64,000 bases of DNA from Planobispora longispora (GTDB lineage Bacteria; Actinomycetota; Actinomycetes; Streptosporangiales; Streptosporangiaceae): contig NZ_BOOH01000021.1 of assembly GCF_016863135.1 (NCBI RefSeq), positions 124,001-188,000 of the forward strand, in the 5' to 3' direction. The notes under the pieces were generated by a model, which was not told the origin of the DNA, did no database searches, and saw nothing but the letters and a program-made list of their open reading frames with translations. This document shows positions 51,472 through 59,858 of the stretch, piece by piece. Positions within the stretch are counted from its first letter, which is position 1. The number at the start of each line of letters is the position of its first letter. The position numbers and the translations under genes are program-made.

Positions 51472-52524
51472 TCAGACGGGCTTGCCCAGCTCGGCGCGGA
51501 ACAGCCGCAGCACGTTGTCGCCGAGGATCTTGACGATCTCCTCCTCCGCGAAGCCGTGCTTGTCCAGCGCCTCGGTGACCAGCGGCAGGCCGGCCGGCCC
51601 GTCCAGGCCCGGGACGGACGCCATCACGTCCAGGCCGCTGGGGCCGTACTCGCAGCAGGGCGGGGTGACGTCGCGCAGGACCTCGCGGATGAAGTCCGGT
51701 CCGAGGCCCACGTGGTCGATCCCCGCCACCGCCGCGACGTGCGCGATGTGGTCCACCAGCCGGTCCACCGTGAAGGCGGCCGGGTCGTCGGAGAGGAAGG
51801 CGGCCAGGAAGTTCACGCAGACCACGCCGCCGGTCGCGGCGACGCCCCGGATCTGGTCGTCGGTCAGGTTGCGGTGGTGGTCCCGCAGGGCGCGGGCCGA
51901 CGAGTGCGTCGCCATCACCGGGCGGTTGGCCAGCTCCAGCACGTGCTCCACGCCCGACGCGCCCAGGTGGGAGACGTCGAAGATCATGCCGAGGCGCTCC
52001 ATCTCCTGGACCGCGGCCACCCCCGCCGCCGTCAGCCTGCTCCCGGTCGCGTCCTCGCCGCTGCCGTCGGCCAGCGGAGTGCGGCCCCAGTGCGCGATCG
52101 AGGCGACCCGCACCCCCAGCCGGTGCATCGTGGGAAGCAGCTCGACGCTCGCGTCCAGGCCCGGCATGCTCTCCAGGGCCAGGACCAGGGCGATCCTGTC
52201 CTCCGCCAGGGCCTCGTCGATCTGGGCCCCGTCCAGGCAGAGCCGTACCTCGTCGGCGTTGCCCTCCGCCAGCGTGTGCGCGCACTCGATCATGCGCAGC
52301 GTCTGCCGGAGCGCCCCCTCCGGCCGGTGCTGACCGTCGATGAAGACCGGCAGCACCTGCAGGTCCACCCCGCCCTCGCGGAGCTGGGGCAGCCAGCGCT
52401 CGCGGAAGAACGACGCCCACCGCTCCGGCGGCCGGGCCGCCACGGCCATCAGCAGGTCGTTGTGCGTGTCGGCGACCACGGCGTCGGCGTGCAGCTCGGC
52501 GGGGGTGGCGGGGGCGGGGGACAC
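51472..52524 (-). CDS. membrane dipeptidase (M19) family protein
   Basis: 350 residues from a GTG at 52524, with GAGGAAGGAC upstream. The zinc motif is VVADTHNDLL (His-x-Asp), followed by LVLALESMPGLD (bridging Glu), DVSHLGASGVEHVLELA, VMATHSSARALRDHHRNLTDDQ and GIDHVGLGPDF. These give the metal ligands of renal-dipeptidase-like enzymes. There is no signal peptide, so it is cytoplasmic, hydrolysing dipeptides, possibly D-amino-acid-containing ones; some relatives act on other amides. The gene is monocistronic. Confidence 0.92.
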   Translation of the reverse strand: MSPAPATPAELHADAVVADTHNDLLMAVAARPPERWASFFRERWLPQLREGGVDLQVLPVFIDGQHRPEGALRQTLRMIECAHTLAEGNADEVRLCLDGAQIDEALAEDRIALVLALESMPGLDASVELLPTMHRLGVRVASIAHWGRTPLADGSGEDATGSRLTAAGVAAVQEMERLGMIFDVSHLGASGVEHVLELANRPVMATHSSARALRDHHRNLTDDQIRGVAATGGVVCVNFLAAFLSDDPAAFTVDRLVDHIAHVAAVAGIDHVGLGPDFIREVLRDVTPPCCEYGPSGLDVMASVPGLDGPAGLPLVTEALDKHGFAEEEIVKILGDNVLRLFRAELGKPV

Positions 52525-52667
52525 GGGCGGGTCCTTCCTCGCGAGTGTGTGTGCCCCGGACCTTACCGGGACCGGGGGCGCCGCGGAATCCGTGACGTCA
52601 CCGGCCGGCGGCCGCCGATCGGCGGGCGTGGAGCATCGGTCGCCGGCCGGTGGTCGGCGGCCGCCGT

Positions 52668-54206
52668 TCAGCGGGCGAAGCGGAACGCCGCCGGGCGCGG
52701 CGCCCGGGTGAGCCTGCGGTACAGGGGCGTCGAGCCGGGCCAGTTGTTCGTCACCCGGCCGGCCGCGTTCTTGTACCAGCTCGCGCAGCCCGCCTGCCAG
52801 ACCATGTCGTCCATGGCCCGCTCCAGGGCCCGCCGCCAGCTGTCCATCGCCTCGGGCCGCACCTCCATCGGCCCCCGCTCCTTCAGGTACGGCAGGCAGC
52901 CCATGATGTAGCGGACCTGACACTCGATCATGAAGACGATCGAGTTGTGGCCGAGGTTGGTGTTGGGCCCGTACAGCAGGAACAGGTTGGGGAAGTTCGG
53001 CACCGCGATGCCCAGATACGCCTCGGCGCCGTCCTTCCACTCGTCGTGGAGCCGGCGCCCCTGCCTGCCGGCGAGCTCCATCGGGACCAGGAACTCGGTG
53101 GTCAGGAAACCGGTCGCGTAGACGATCGTGTCCGCCTCGCGGACCCCGGCCTCGGTCTCCACCCCCTCCGGGACGATCCGGACGATCCGGTCGGTGACCA
53201 CGTCCACGTTCCGGCGGGTCAGCGCGGGATAGAAGGCGCTGTCGATGACGACCCGCTTGCAGCCGATCGGGTAGTCCGGGGTGAGCTTGGCGCGCAGCTC
53301 CGGGTCGGGGACCTGGGCGCGGAGGTGGTCCAGGGCGCGCTTGCGGAGCAGACCGGTGCTCCAGCCGCCCGCGAGGGCGTGGTAGAGGGTGCCCTCGGCG
53401 TAGCGGTAGATCCACTCCCGGTAGGCCCGCTGGGTGAACGGCAGATAGTGGAAGGCGGCCCGGGCCGCCCGGTTGAAGACGGCGTCCGGCTTGGGGATCA
53501 CCCAGTTGGGGGTCCGCTGGAAGACGTCCAGGTGCCCGGCGGCCTCGGCCACCGGCGGGATGAGCTGGGCGGCCGACGAGCCGGTCCCGATCACGGCCAC
53601 CCGCTTGCCGGTCAGGTCCGCCGAGTGGTCCCAGCGGGCCGAGTGGAAGGACGTCCCCGCGAAGGACGACATGCCCGGGATCTCGGGCAGGTGCGGCCGG
53701 TTGAGCTGGCCCACGGCCGAGACCACCACGTCGAAGAGCTCCTCGGTCTCCCCGCCTGCCGCGCGGCCGCCGTTCCCGTCTCCTGTGCCGTTCCCATCTT
53801 CCGCGCCGCCCGCGCCGCCCGCGTCTCCCGCCGCGCCTTTCGTGCTGCTCGCCGTGCGCACCCGCCACTTGCCCAGCGTCTCGTCGTAGGCGGCGGAGAC
53901 GACCTCGGTGTTCAGCCGGATGCGGGGGCGCAGGCCGTACTTGTCGGCGCACCTCTCCAGATAGTCGAGGATCTCCGGCTGCCCGGGATAGCGGCGGGTC
54001 CAGCTGGAATAGCGCTCGAAGGAGAAGGAGTACAGGTGTGAGGGGATGTCGCAACCGGCCCCGGGATAGGTGTTGTCACGCCAGGTGCCCCCGACGTCGT
54101 CGCCCTTCTCGAAGAGCGTGTAGGAGTCGATGCCCGCCTTGTGGAGCTGGATGGCCATGCACAGCCCGCCGAATCCGGCACCGATGATCGCGACAGTGGG
54201 ACCCAT
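52668..54206 (-). CDS. flavin-containing Baeyer-Villiger-type monooxygenase
   Basis: 512 residues from the ATG at 54206, with GGAGGACTGCC before it. Two Rossmann motifs are present: AIIGAGFGGLCMAIQL for FAD and VIGTGSSAAQLIPP for NADPH. Between them lies FAGTSFHSARWDHS, matching the FxGxxxHxxxW(D/P) fingerprint of BVMOs and FMOs. GDDVGGTWRDNTYPGAGCDIP follows the FAD site, as in BVMOs. It inserts oxygen next to a ketone or oxygenates a heteroatom; the substrate is unknown. A Gly/Ala/Asp/Asn-rich loop of about 30 residues (about 125-157) is inserted before the NADPH domain and looks like a repeat expansion. A TAATGT box is visible upstream. Confidence 0.93.
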   Translation of the reverse strand: MGPTVAIIGAGFGGLCMAIQLHKAGIDSYTLFEKGDDVGGTWRDNTYPGAGCDIPSHLYSFSFERYSSWTRRYPGQPEILDYLERCADKYGLRPRIRLNTEVVSAAYDETLGKWRVRTASSTKGAAGDAGGAGGAEDGNGTGDGNGGRAAGGETEELFDVVVSAVGQLNRPHLPEIPGMSSFAGTSFHSARWDHSADLTGKRVAVIGTGSSAAQLIPPVAEAAGHLDVFQRTPNWVIPKPDAVFNRAARAAFHYLPFTQRAYREWIYRYAEGTLYHALAGGWSTGLLRKRALDHLRAQVPDPELRAKLTPDYPIGCKRVVIDSAFYPALTRRNVDVVTDRIVRIVPEGVETEAGVREADTIVYATGFLTTEFLVPMELAGRQGRRLHDEWKDGAEAYLGIAVPNFPNLFLLYGPNTNLGHNSIVFMIECQVRYIMGCLPYLKERGPMEVRPEAMDSWRRALERAMDDMVWQAGCASWYKNAAGRVTNNWPGSTPLYRRLTRAPRPAAFRFAR

Positions 54207-54512
54207 GGCAGTCCTCCGGGGGAGTCAGGATCCACTTACATTAGGCGATCTGGCCGCATTGGGGAACAGTGTGAGCTTCGCCCGGAACATCCGATCCGCC
54301 GGGCCGTACGGCGTCCGCCCGGGAACCCGGCGGGGCGCGGCGCCGGGCGGACCGGCTCGTCCTCCCGGACTCCAGACCATCGTCACTCCAGACCATCGTC
54401 TGCTGGTGAAGCCGCCGGCCGCCGTGCCTGAGGCCGGGCACCACCGGCGTCGTGATCAGCAATGATCGCCCGTGCGGGCGCGGGTTCCAGGCCCCGTGAG
54501 CGAGGGGCCGGG
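54207..54512. other. intergenic region with hairpin and 16-bp direct repeat
   Basis: 306 bases between the monooxygenase start and the MFS gene end. It holds the monooxygenase promoter region (TAATGT, 54238-54243, minus strand), a 10-bp hairpin GTCCGCCCGG (54313-54322 with 54343-54352) and an exact repeat of ACTCCAGACCATCGTC (54369-54384 and 54385-54400). No gene is evident. Confidence 0.65.
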
Positions 54513-55829
54513 CTACCCCGATCCTTTCCGGCCGCGGATGGCGCGGATCAGTGCGGGCGTCACGGTCAGCAGGGCGATCCCCCGCACGGCGCCCGCCACG
54601 AGGTACGGCGCGCGCAACCCGAACGCGTGCGCCATCCACCCGCCGGCCAGGGCTCCGAGCGGGATCAGACCCCAGCCGAGCATCCTGTAGACGCCGTTCA
54701 CCCGGCCCAGCATCTCGGAGGGCACGACCTGTTGCCGGAGGCTGACGGTCACGATGTTCCAGAGCGTGACGACGAAACCGTTGACGGAGAGCAGGACGCC
54801 GAGCACGATCGCCTTCGGGCTCAGTCCGATCCCGATGAAGACGGCGACATTCACGGCGAGCCCGGTGAGGAGCGCGGGAAGTTCCCCGGCCCTGCTGATG
54901 ACGCGCGCGCCGGTCAGGCCGCCGAGCAGGCTGCCGACCGCGGCGCCGGCCAGCAGTAGTCCGTAGCCGCGCGCGTCGAGACCCAGCGTCCGGGTGGCCA
55001 GCAGGACGAGGGTGGCGTTACCGAGGTGGCCGCAGAAGGTGTTGACACCGAGCAGGACGGCGAGGGTGCGCAACAGCCGGTGGCGGGCCAGCCAGCGCAG
55101 GCCGTCCGCGATCGCCGTGCGCGTCGGCGGGTGCAGTGGATGCGTCGGCGGGCGCCCGCCCTGCCGGGGACCGCGCCCGGGCAGGGGCGTCAGCAGCGCG
55201 GCGGACAGGGCGAACGAGCCGGCGCCCATCCCGAACGGCAGCGCCGCAGTGACCGCGAAGAGCAGGCCGCCGATCGGCGGTCCCAGGAACTGGGAGCCGA
55301 TCGTGGTGATCGTCTGCTGGTGGCCGTTCGCCCGGTGCAGCAGGGGCTTGGCGACGAGGTCCGGCAGGATCGCCTGCGCCGCGCCGGCGGAGACGACCGC
55401 GCACGCCCCCAGCCCGAAGGCCATGACCGCGAACGTTGGGACGCCGATGCGGCCGGACGCGGCGAGGAGCGCGATGACGCCGGCGATCACGGCCTGGACC
55501 GCCTGCGCGCGCCGCATGAGGCCGGCGCGGTCGTACCGGTCGACGAGCGCCCCGGCGGGCAGCGACAGCAGCAGCCACGGCAGGTACGTCGCCGCGGACA
55601 CGACCGACACGAGCCGCGGGTCGCGCGTGACCGTGACGGCCAGCAGCGCAACCGCCGCGGCGAACGCGCCGTCACCGGCTGTGCTGACGCCCGTCGCCCA
55701 CCACAACCGCCAGTAGGCCGCGGACAGGCGCGGCTCGGCATCGGCCTGTCGTGTGCCGGTCTGTGTGCCGTCCGGTTCCATGCCTTTCATGCCGGGATCT
55801 TCGGGCGCCGGGCGGCGCCACGACAGCAT
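54513..55829 (-). CDS. MFS transporter (multidrug-efflux type)
   Basis: 438 residues from the ATG at 55829, with GGAGGGCTAA before it. Twelve TM segments are predicted; LWWATGVSTAGDGAFAAAVALLA opens the first, VDRYDRAGLMRR is the helix 2-3 loop, and QAILPDLVAKPLLHRANG and QQVVPSEMLGRVNGVYRMLGWG are typical of MFS_3 (enterobactin/macrolide exporter-like) proteins. It probably exports a small molecule. The gene is divergent from an ArsR-type regulator with only 36 bases between, so the regulator likely controls it. Confidence 0.9.
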   Translation of the reverse strand: MLSWRRPAPEDPGMKGMEPDGTQTGTRQADAEPRLSAAYWRLWWATGVSTAGDGAFAAAVALLAVTVTRDPRLVSVVSAATYLPWLLLSLPAGALVDRYDRAGLMRRAQAVQAVIAGVIALLAASGRIGVPTFAVMAFGLGACAVVSAGAAQAILPDLVAKPLLHRANGHQQTITTIGSQFLGPPIGGLLFAVTAALPFGMGAGSFALSAALLTPLPGRGPRQGGRPPTHPLHPPTRTAIADGLRWLARHRLLRTLAVLLGVNTFCGHLGNATLVLLATRTLGLDARGYGLLLAGAAVGSLLGGLTGARVISRAGELPALLTGLAVNVAVFIGIGLSPKAIVLGVLLSVNGFVVTLWNIVTVSLRQQVVPSEMLGRVNGVYRMLGWGLIPLGALAGGWMAHAFGLRAPYLVAGAVRGIALLTVTPALIRAIRGRKGSG

Positions 55830-55865
55830 TTAGCCCTCCGCTACAGAGTCGTACATAGTCGGTTC

Positions 55866-56876
55866 ATGGCTTTGAGGGTCGATCTCGGTGTGGCCGAGCT
55901 GGCGGCGACGCGATTCGCGATCTCACCGCTGTCCGAGACGGTGGCCGGCCTGCAGCAGCTGGGCGGTCGTGATCGGAACCCGCTCAACCTGCGGTGGCTG
56001 CGGTGGGCGGCGGACGAGATCGCCAGGCGCCCCCTCGGTCTGTCACGTGTCCGGCCGCTGCTCGTGAACGACCGGCGGAGTTGGCCGGAGTTCCTCGTCC
56101 CCGCTCCGCTCGGCGCTGCGACGGCGATCGAGGACGACCTGGCCGCGGTGGAGAGAACGACCGCGTCTCACGTGCGGGCCAGCCTCCGGCGGGTGTTCGG
56201 CGAGGAGCTCCCCGACGCCGCCGCCGCGCTCGCCGCGCAGCCGGCGGCGGGCCTGCGGGCGATCGCCGCGGAACTGCGCACGGCGCACGACCGGCTCATC
56301 GCGCCGCACTGGCCGCGGATCCGGGCCGTACTCGACGCGGACGTCATCTACCGTGCCAAGCAGCTGGCGGCGGGCGGCGCCGAGAAGCTCTTCGCCGACC
56401 TGCATCCGGATCTGCACTGGTGCGATGGCCGGCTGACGATGCGGGGAAGGCACTGGCGGACCGAGCACGTGGTGCGTCGCGGCCCGGGCGGCCTGGTCCT
56501 CATCCCCGTCGTCCTCGGCCCGCCCCATGTGATGATCAAGAAGAGCACGTCCACGCAGACCACGGTGCGGTACCCGGCACGGGGCGTCGGCGCGTTGTGG
56601 ACCGCGGGAACGCGGCCGCCGGCGGGGAGCACGGTCCGGCTGCTCGGCCGGGCGCGCGCCGAGCTGCTCGAGGCACTGCGGTCTCCCGCCACGACGACGG
56701 AGCTGGCCCGCGCGCTGGGTGTCACACCCAGCGCCGTGTCGCAGCACCTCGCGGTGCTGCGCGAGAACGGGCTGGTCGCGCGCGAGCGATCCGGACGCAA
56801 CGTCCTGTACATGACGACCGCCCTCGGCGTCTCCCTGACCTCCCCGTCCTCTCCTGATCTCCCTGTCCTCCCCTGA
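55866..56876 (+). CDS. ArsR-type regulator with DUF5937-like N-domain
   Basis: 336 residues from the ATG at 55866; a TACATA box 8 bases before it suggests a leaderless transcript. The N-terminal 230 residues (VDLGVAELAATRFAISPLSETVAGLQQL) resemble DUF5937. A winged HTH lies near residues 260-310: LLEALRSPATTTELARALGVTPSAVSQHLAVLRENGLVARERSGRNVLYM (in two parts as read). No metal-binding cysteines are seen. It probably regulates the adjacent divergent exporter gene. The last ten codons and the following bases are Thr/Ser/Pro-rich and repeated. Confidence 0.85.
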   Translation: MALRVDLGVAELAATRFAISPLSETVAGLQQLGGRDRNPLNLRWLRWAADEIARRPLGLSRVRPLLVNDRRSWPEFLVPAPLGAATAIEDDLAAVERTTASHVRASLRRVFGEELPDAAAALAAQPAAGLRAIAAELRTAHDRLIAPHWPRIRAVLDADVIYRAKQLAAGGAEKLFADLHPDLHWCDGRLTMRGRHWRTEHVVRRGPGGLVLIPVVLGPPHVMIKKSTSTQTTVRYPARGVGALWTAGTRPPAGSTVRLLGRARAELLEALRSPATTTELARALGVTPSAVSQHLAVLRENGLVARERSGRNVLYMTTALGVSLTSPSSPDLPVLP

Positions 56877-56920
56877 CCTCCCTGATCTCTCTGGCCTTCC
56901 TGGCCTGCTTGGCCTCCACG
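56830..56920. repeat. CT-rich tail repeats after the ArsR-type gene
   Basis: Variants of CTGATCTCCCTG and CTGACCTCCC recur from the last codons of the gene, through its stop, to about 56920. The pattern resembles the other gene-tail repeats of the window. Confidence 0.7.
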
Positions 56921-57011
56921 ACCTTCCCTGATCGGGACGGCCGGCCGAGCCTCCCGTCGGCCGGGTGGCCGGGATCACGTGCCCCCGGCGGCGGGCCGAT
57001 AGTCTGCGCAG

Positions 57012-57857
57012 GTGCCTACCATCGCCGACGTCGTCGAAGTGCTCGAATCCGCCTACGACCCCCGGTGGGCGGAGTCGTGGGACGCGGTCGGGCTCGTCTG
57101 CGGCGATCCGTTCCAGCCCGTCACGAAGATCCTGTTCGCGGTGGATCCCGTGGCCGCCGTCGCCGACGAGGCGGTCTCCTGGGGCGCCGACCTGATCGTC
57201 GCCCACCACCCGCTCTACCTGCGCGGCACCACGAGCGTCGCCGCCACCACCTTCAAGGGCCGCCTGGTCCACACGCTGATCAAGAACGACATCGGCCTGT
57301 ACACCGCCCACACCAACGCCGACGTCGCCGATCCCGGCGTCTCCGACGCCCTCGCCCGCGCCGTCGGGCTGACCGGCCCGCTGGTCCCGCTGAGCCCCGC
57401 CGCCGACGACCCCCGCCGGGGCCTCGGCCGCATCGGCTCCCTGCCCGCCCCGATGTCCCTGCGGGACTTCGCCGGGCAGGCCGCCCGCGGCCTTCCCGGC
57501 ACGGCGGGCGGCCTGCGCGTCGCCGGAGACCCCGGCCGCGAGGTCCGGCGGGTCGCGGTGAGCGGGGGAGCGGGGGACTCCCTGCTCGGCACGGCCCGCG
57601 CCGCCGGGGTGGACGTGTTCCTCACCGCGGACCTGCGCCACCACCCGGCCAGCGAGTTCATCGAGGCCGCCGCGGACGGGGGCGGGCCCGCCCTGATCGA
57701 CGCGGCCCACTGGGCCACCGAGTGGCCCTGGCTGGCCGACGCGGCCCGGATCGTGGCGTCCGAGTTGGCGGCCGAGGGGATTAATGTTGAGACGCGCGTG
57801 TCCGAGACGGTCACGGACGCGTGGACGACAACAGCAGAGTGCGAGGAAACGACGTGA
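57012..57857 (+). CDS. Nif3-like dinuclear metal-center protein
   Basis: 281 residues from a GTG; TAGTCT ends 6 bases before it, so the transcript may be leaderless. The Nif3/DUF34 family is seen in SWDAVGLVCGDP, ADLIVAHHPLYLRG (metal-binding His pair), YTAHTNADVADPGVSDALA and the late ADLRHHPASEFIEA and AAHWATEWPW. These proteins bind two metal ions in a hexameric ring; some act as GTP cyclohydrolase-like or housekeeping metal enzymes, but the function is not settled. It is the first gene of a three-gene operon with the zinc-ribbon and RNase H genes. Confidence 0.94.
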   Translation: MPTIADVVEVLESAYDPRWAESWDAVGLVCGDPFQPVTKILFAVDPVAAVADEAVSWGADLIVAHHPLYLRGTTSVAATTFKGRLVHTLIKNDIGLYTAHTNADVADPGVSDALARAVGLTGPLVPLSPAADDPRRGLGRIGSLPAPMSLRDFAGQAARGLPGTAGGLRVAGDPGREVRRVAVSGGAGDSLLGTARAAGVDVFLTADLRHHPASEFIEAAADGGGPALIDAAHWATEWPWLADAARIVASELAAEGINVETRVSETVTDAWTTTAECEETT

Positions 57858-58594
57858 AAGCAGCCCCGGCAGACCAGAAGCGCCTGCTCGACCTGGCCGA
57901 GATCGACTCCGTCATCGACCGGCTGGCCCACCGCCGCCGCACCCTGCCCGAGCTGGCGGAGATCGACGAGCTCGCCGCCCGCGTGGCCAAGCTGGCGACC
58001 CAGGTGATCGCCGCCGAGACCGAGGCGAGCGACCTCGCCCGGGAGCAGGCCAAGGCCGAGGGCGACGTCGACTCGGTCCGCACTCGCGCCGAGCGCGACC
58101 AGAAGCGCCTCGACTCCGGGCAGGTGTCCTCCCCGAAGGACCTCGCCAGCCTCCAGTCGGAGATCGCCTCCCTGCACCGCCGCCAGAGCGACCTGGAGGA
58201 GGTCGTCCTGGAGATCATGGAGCGCAGGGAGGCGGCCGACGCCCAGGTGACGAAGCTGGCCGCCGAGCGCGACGAGCTCGCCGGGTCCCGCGCCGCCGCC
58301 GAGGACCGCAGGGACGCCGCGTTCGCCGAGATCGACAAGGAGAGGGCCGAGGCCCAGGAGCGCCGCGCCGCCGTCGTCGGCGGCGTCCCCGGTGACCTGC
58401 TCTCCCTCTACGAGAAGCTCCGCGAGCAGTTCGGCGTGGCCGCCGCGATGCTCCAGGGCGGGCGCTGCCTCGGCTGCCGCACGAGCCTGTCCATCGCCGA
58501 CCTCAACCGCATCAAGGCCGCCGCCCACGACGAGGTGGTGCGCTGCGAGGAGTGCCGCCGCATCCTGGTCCGCACGCCGGAGTCCGGTCTGTGA
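57854..58594 (+). CDS. coiled-coil zinc-ribbon protein (DUF164 type)
   Basis: 246 residues from the GTG at 57854, which overlaps the previous stop (GTGA) and has GAGGAAAC upstream. Residues 10-190 form a long coiled coil; the C-terminal zinc ribbon has two Cys pairs, CLGC and CEEC, about 30 residues apart. This is the conserved actinobacterial DUF164/C4-type zinc-ribbon family, encoded next to nif3-like and RNase H genes in many genomes. A nucleic-acid or protein-assembly role is likely, but not proved. Confidence 0.92.
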   Translation: MKAAPADQKRLLDLAEIDSVIDRLAHRRRTLPELAEIDELAARVAKLATQVIAAETEASDLAREQAKAEGDVDSVRTRAERDQKRLDSGQVSSPKDLASLQSEIASLHRRQSDLEEVVLEIMERREAADAQVTKLAAERDELAGSRAAAEDRRDAAFAEIDKERAEAQERRAAVVGGVPGDLLSLYEKLREQFGVAAAMLQGGRCLGCRTSLSIADLNRIKAAAHDEVVRCEECRRILVRTPESGL

Positions 58595-59790
58595 CGTCCT
58601 ACGTCGTCGAGGCCGACGGCGGGTCCCGGGGCAATCCCGGCCCCGCCGGCTACGGCGCGGTGGTCAGGGACGCCGCCGACGGGCAGATCATCGCCGAGGA
58701 CGCCGCGGCGATCGGTACGGCCACCAACAACGTCGCGGAGTACCGCGGGCTGATCGCGGGCCTGCGGGCCCTGCTCGACCTGGCGGGGGACGGCGCGGCC
58801 GTCGAGGTCCGGATGGACTCCAAGCTGGTGGTCGAGCAGATGGCCGGCCGCTGGAAGATCAAGAACGAGGGCCTGCGCCCGCTCGCGCTGGAGGCGGGGG
58901 CGCTGGCCCGCCGTCTCCGCGTCAGCTGGCGGTGGATCCCCCGTGAGCAGAACCGGGAGGCCGACCGCCTGGCCAACGAGGCCATGGACGCCGCGGCCAA
59001 GGGCATCGCCTGGCACTCCACGACCACCTCGGGCGGGCCCGGATCCCCGGCTTCGGCTGTGCCGGGGGCCGGGGGTGCTCAGGAGTCCCTCTTCGATTCG
59101 ACGGATGTTTCCGAAATATCGTCAGAGGTTCCAGGGGCGGCCGCGAAGGGGACCGGCTGGCGGCCGGCCACGACCGCCGCCACCACCCTGATCCTGCTCC
59201 GCCACGGCGAGACCGCGCTCTCCGTCGAGCGCAGGTTCTCCGGACTCGGCGACCCCGAGCTCACTCCCAACGGCACCGCCCAGGCCGAGGCCGCGGCGGC
59301 CAGGCTCGCGCGGGCGCCGTACGGCGTCCAGGTGATCGTCAGCTCCCCGCTCAAGCGCGCCCGCGCCACCGCCGAGGCCGTCGCCGCGCGGACCGGCCTG
59401 GAGGTGATCGTCGAGGAAGGGCTGCGGGAGGCCGACTTCGGCGACTGGGAGGGCCACACCTTCACCGAGATCCAGCGCCGCTGGCCGGACGAGCTCGCGG
59501 CCTGGCTCGCGGACCCGTCCGTCGCGCCGCCGGGCGGAGAGAGCTTCGAGACGGTGGCCCGGCGGGTCCAGGAGACCCTGGACGCTCTCGTCGAGCGCTA
59601 CGAGGGCAGGACGGTCCTCGCCGTCTCCCACGTCACGCCGATCAAGACGCTGCTCCGGCTCGCCCTGCTGGCGCCTCCCGCCGCGCTGTACCGCATGCAC
59701 CTCGACCTGGCGTGCGTCTCCCGGATCGAGTACTACGCCGACGGGCCGGCCGTGGTGAAGGCGTTCAACGACACCTCACATCTCCACTGA
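58591..59790 (+). CDS. bifunctional RNase H / acid phosphatase
   Basis: 399 residues from a GTG overlapping the previous stop. The RNase HI domain (about 1-145) has the metal ligands Asp8 in EADGGSRGNPGP, Glu in NNVAEYRGL and Asp in VRMDSKLVVEQ, and it ends REQNREADRLAN. A Gly/Ala/Ser-rich linker leads to a histidine phosphatase domain (about 195-399) with LLRHGETALS and VSHVTPIKTLL. It is the actinobacterial RnhC/CobC type that removes RNA from RNA-DNA hybrids; the phosphatase domain may act in cobalamin-related or general phosphate metabolism. It closes the operon with the Nif3-like and zinc-ribbon proteins. Confidence 0.95.
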   Translation: MTSYVVEADGGSRGNPGPAGYGAVVRDAADGQIIAEDAAAIGTATNNVAEYRGLIAGLRALLDLAGDGAAVEVRMDSKLVVEQMAGRWKIKNEGLRPLALEAGALARRLRVSWRWIPREQNREADRLANEAMDAAAKGIAWHSTTTSGGPGSPASAVPGAGGAQESLFDSTDVSEISSEVPGAAAKGTGWRPATTAATTLILLRHGETALSVERRFSGLGDPELTPNGTAQAEAAAARLARAPYGVQVIVSSPLKRARATAEAVAARTGLEVIVEEGLREADFGDWEGHTFTEIQRRWPDELAAWLADPSVAPPGGESFETVARRVQETLDALVERYEGRTVLAVSHVTPIKTLLRLALLAPPAALYRMHLDLACVSRIEYYADGPAVVKAFNDTSHLH

Positions 59791-59858
59791 TCTTCACTGG
59801 TCACGAGAAGAGGCCCGGACAGCGCCCATTCGTCCCACGATCCACTAGATTGCCGGAT

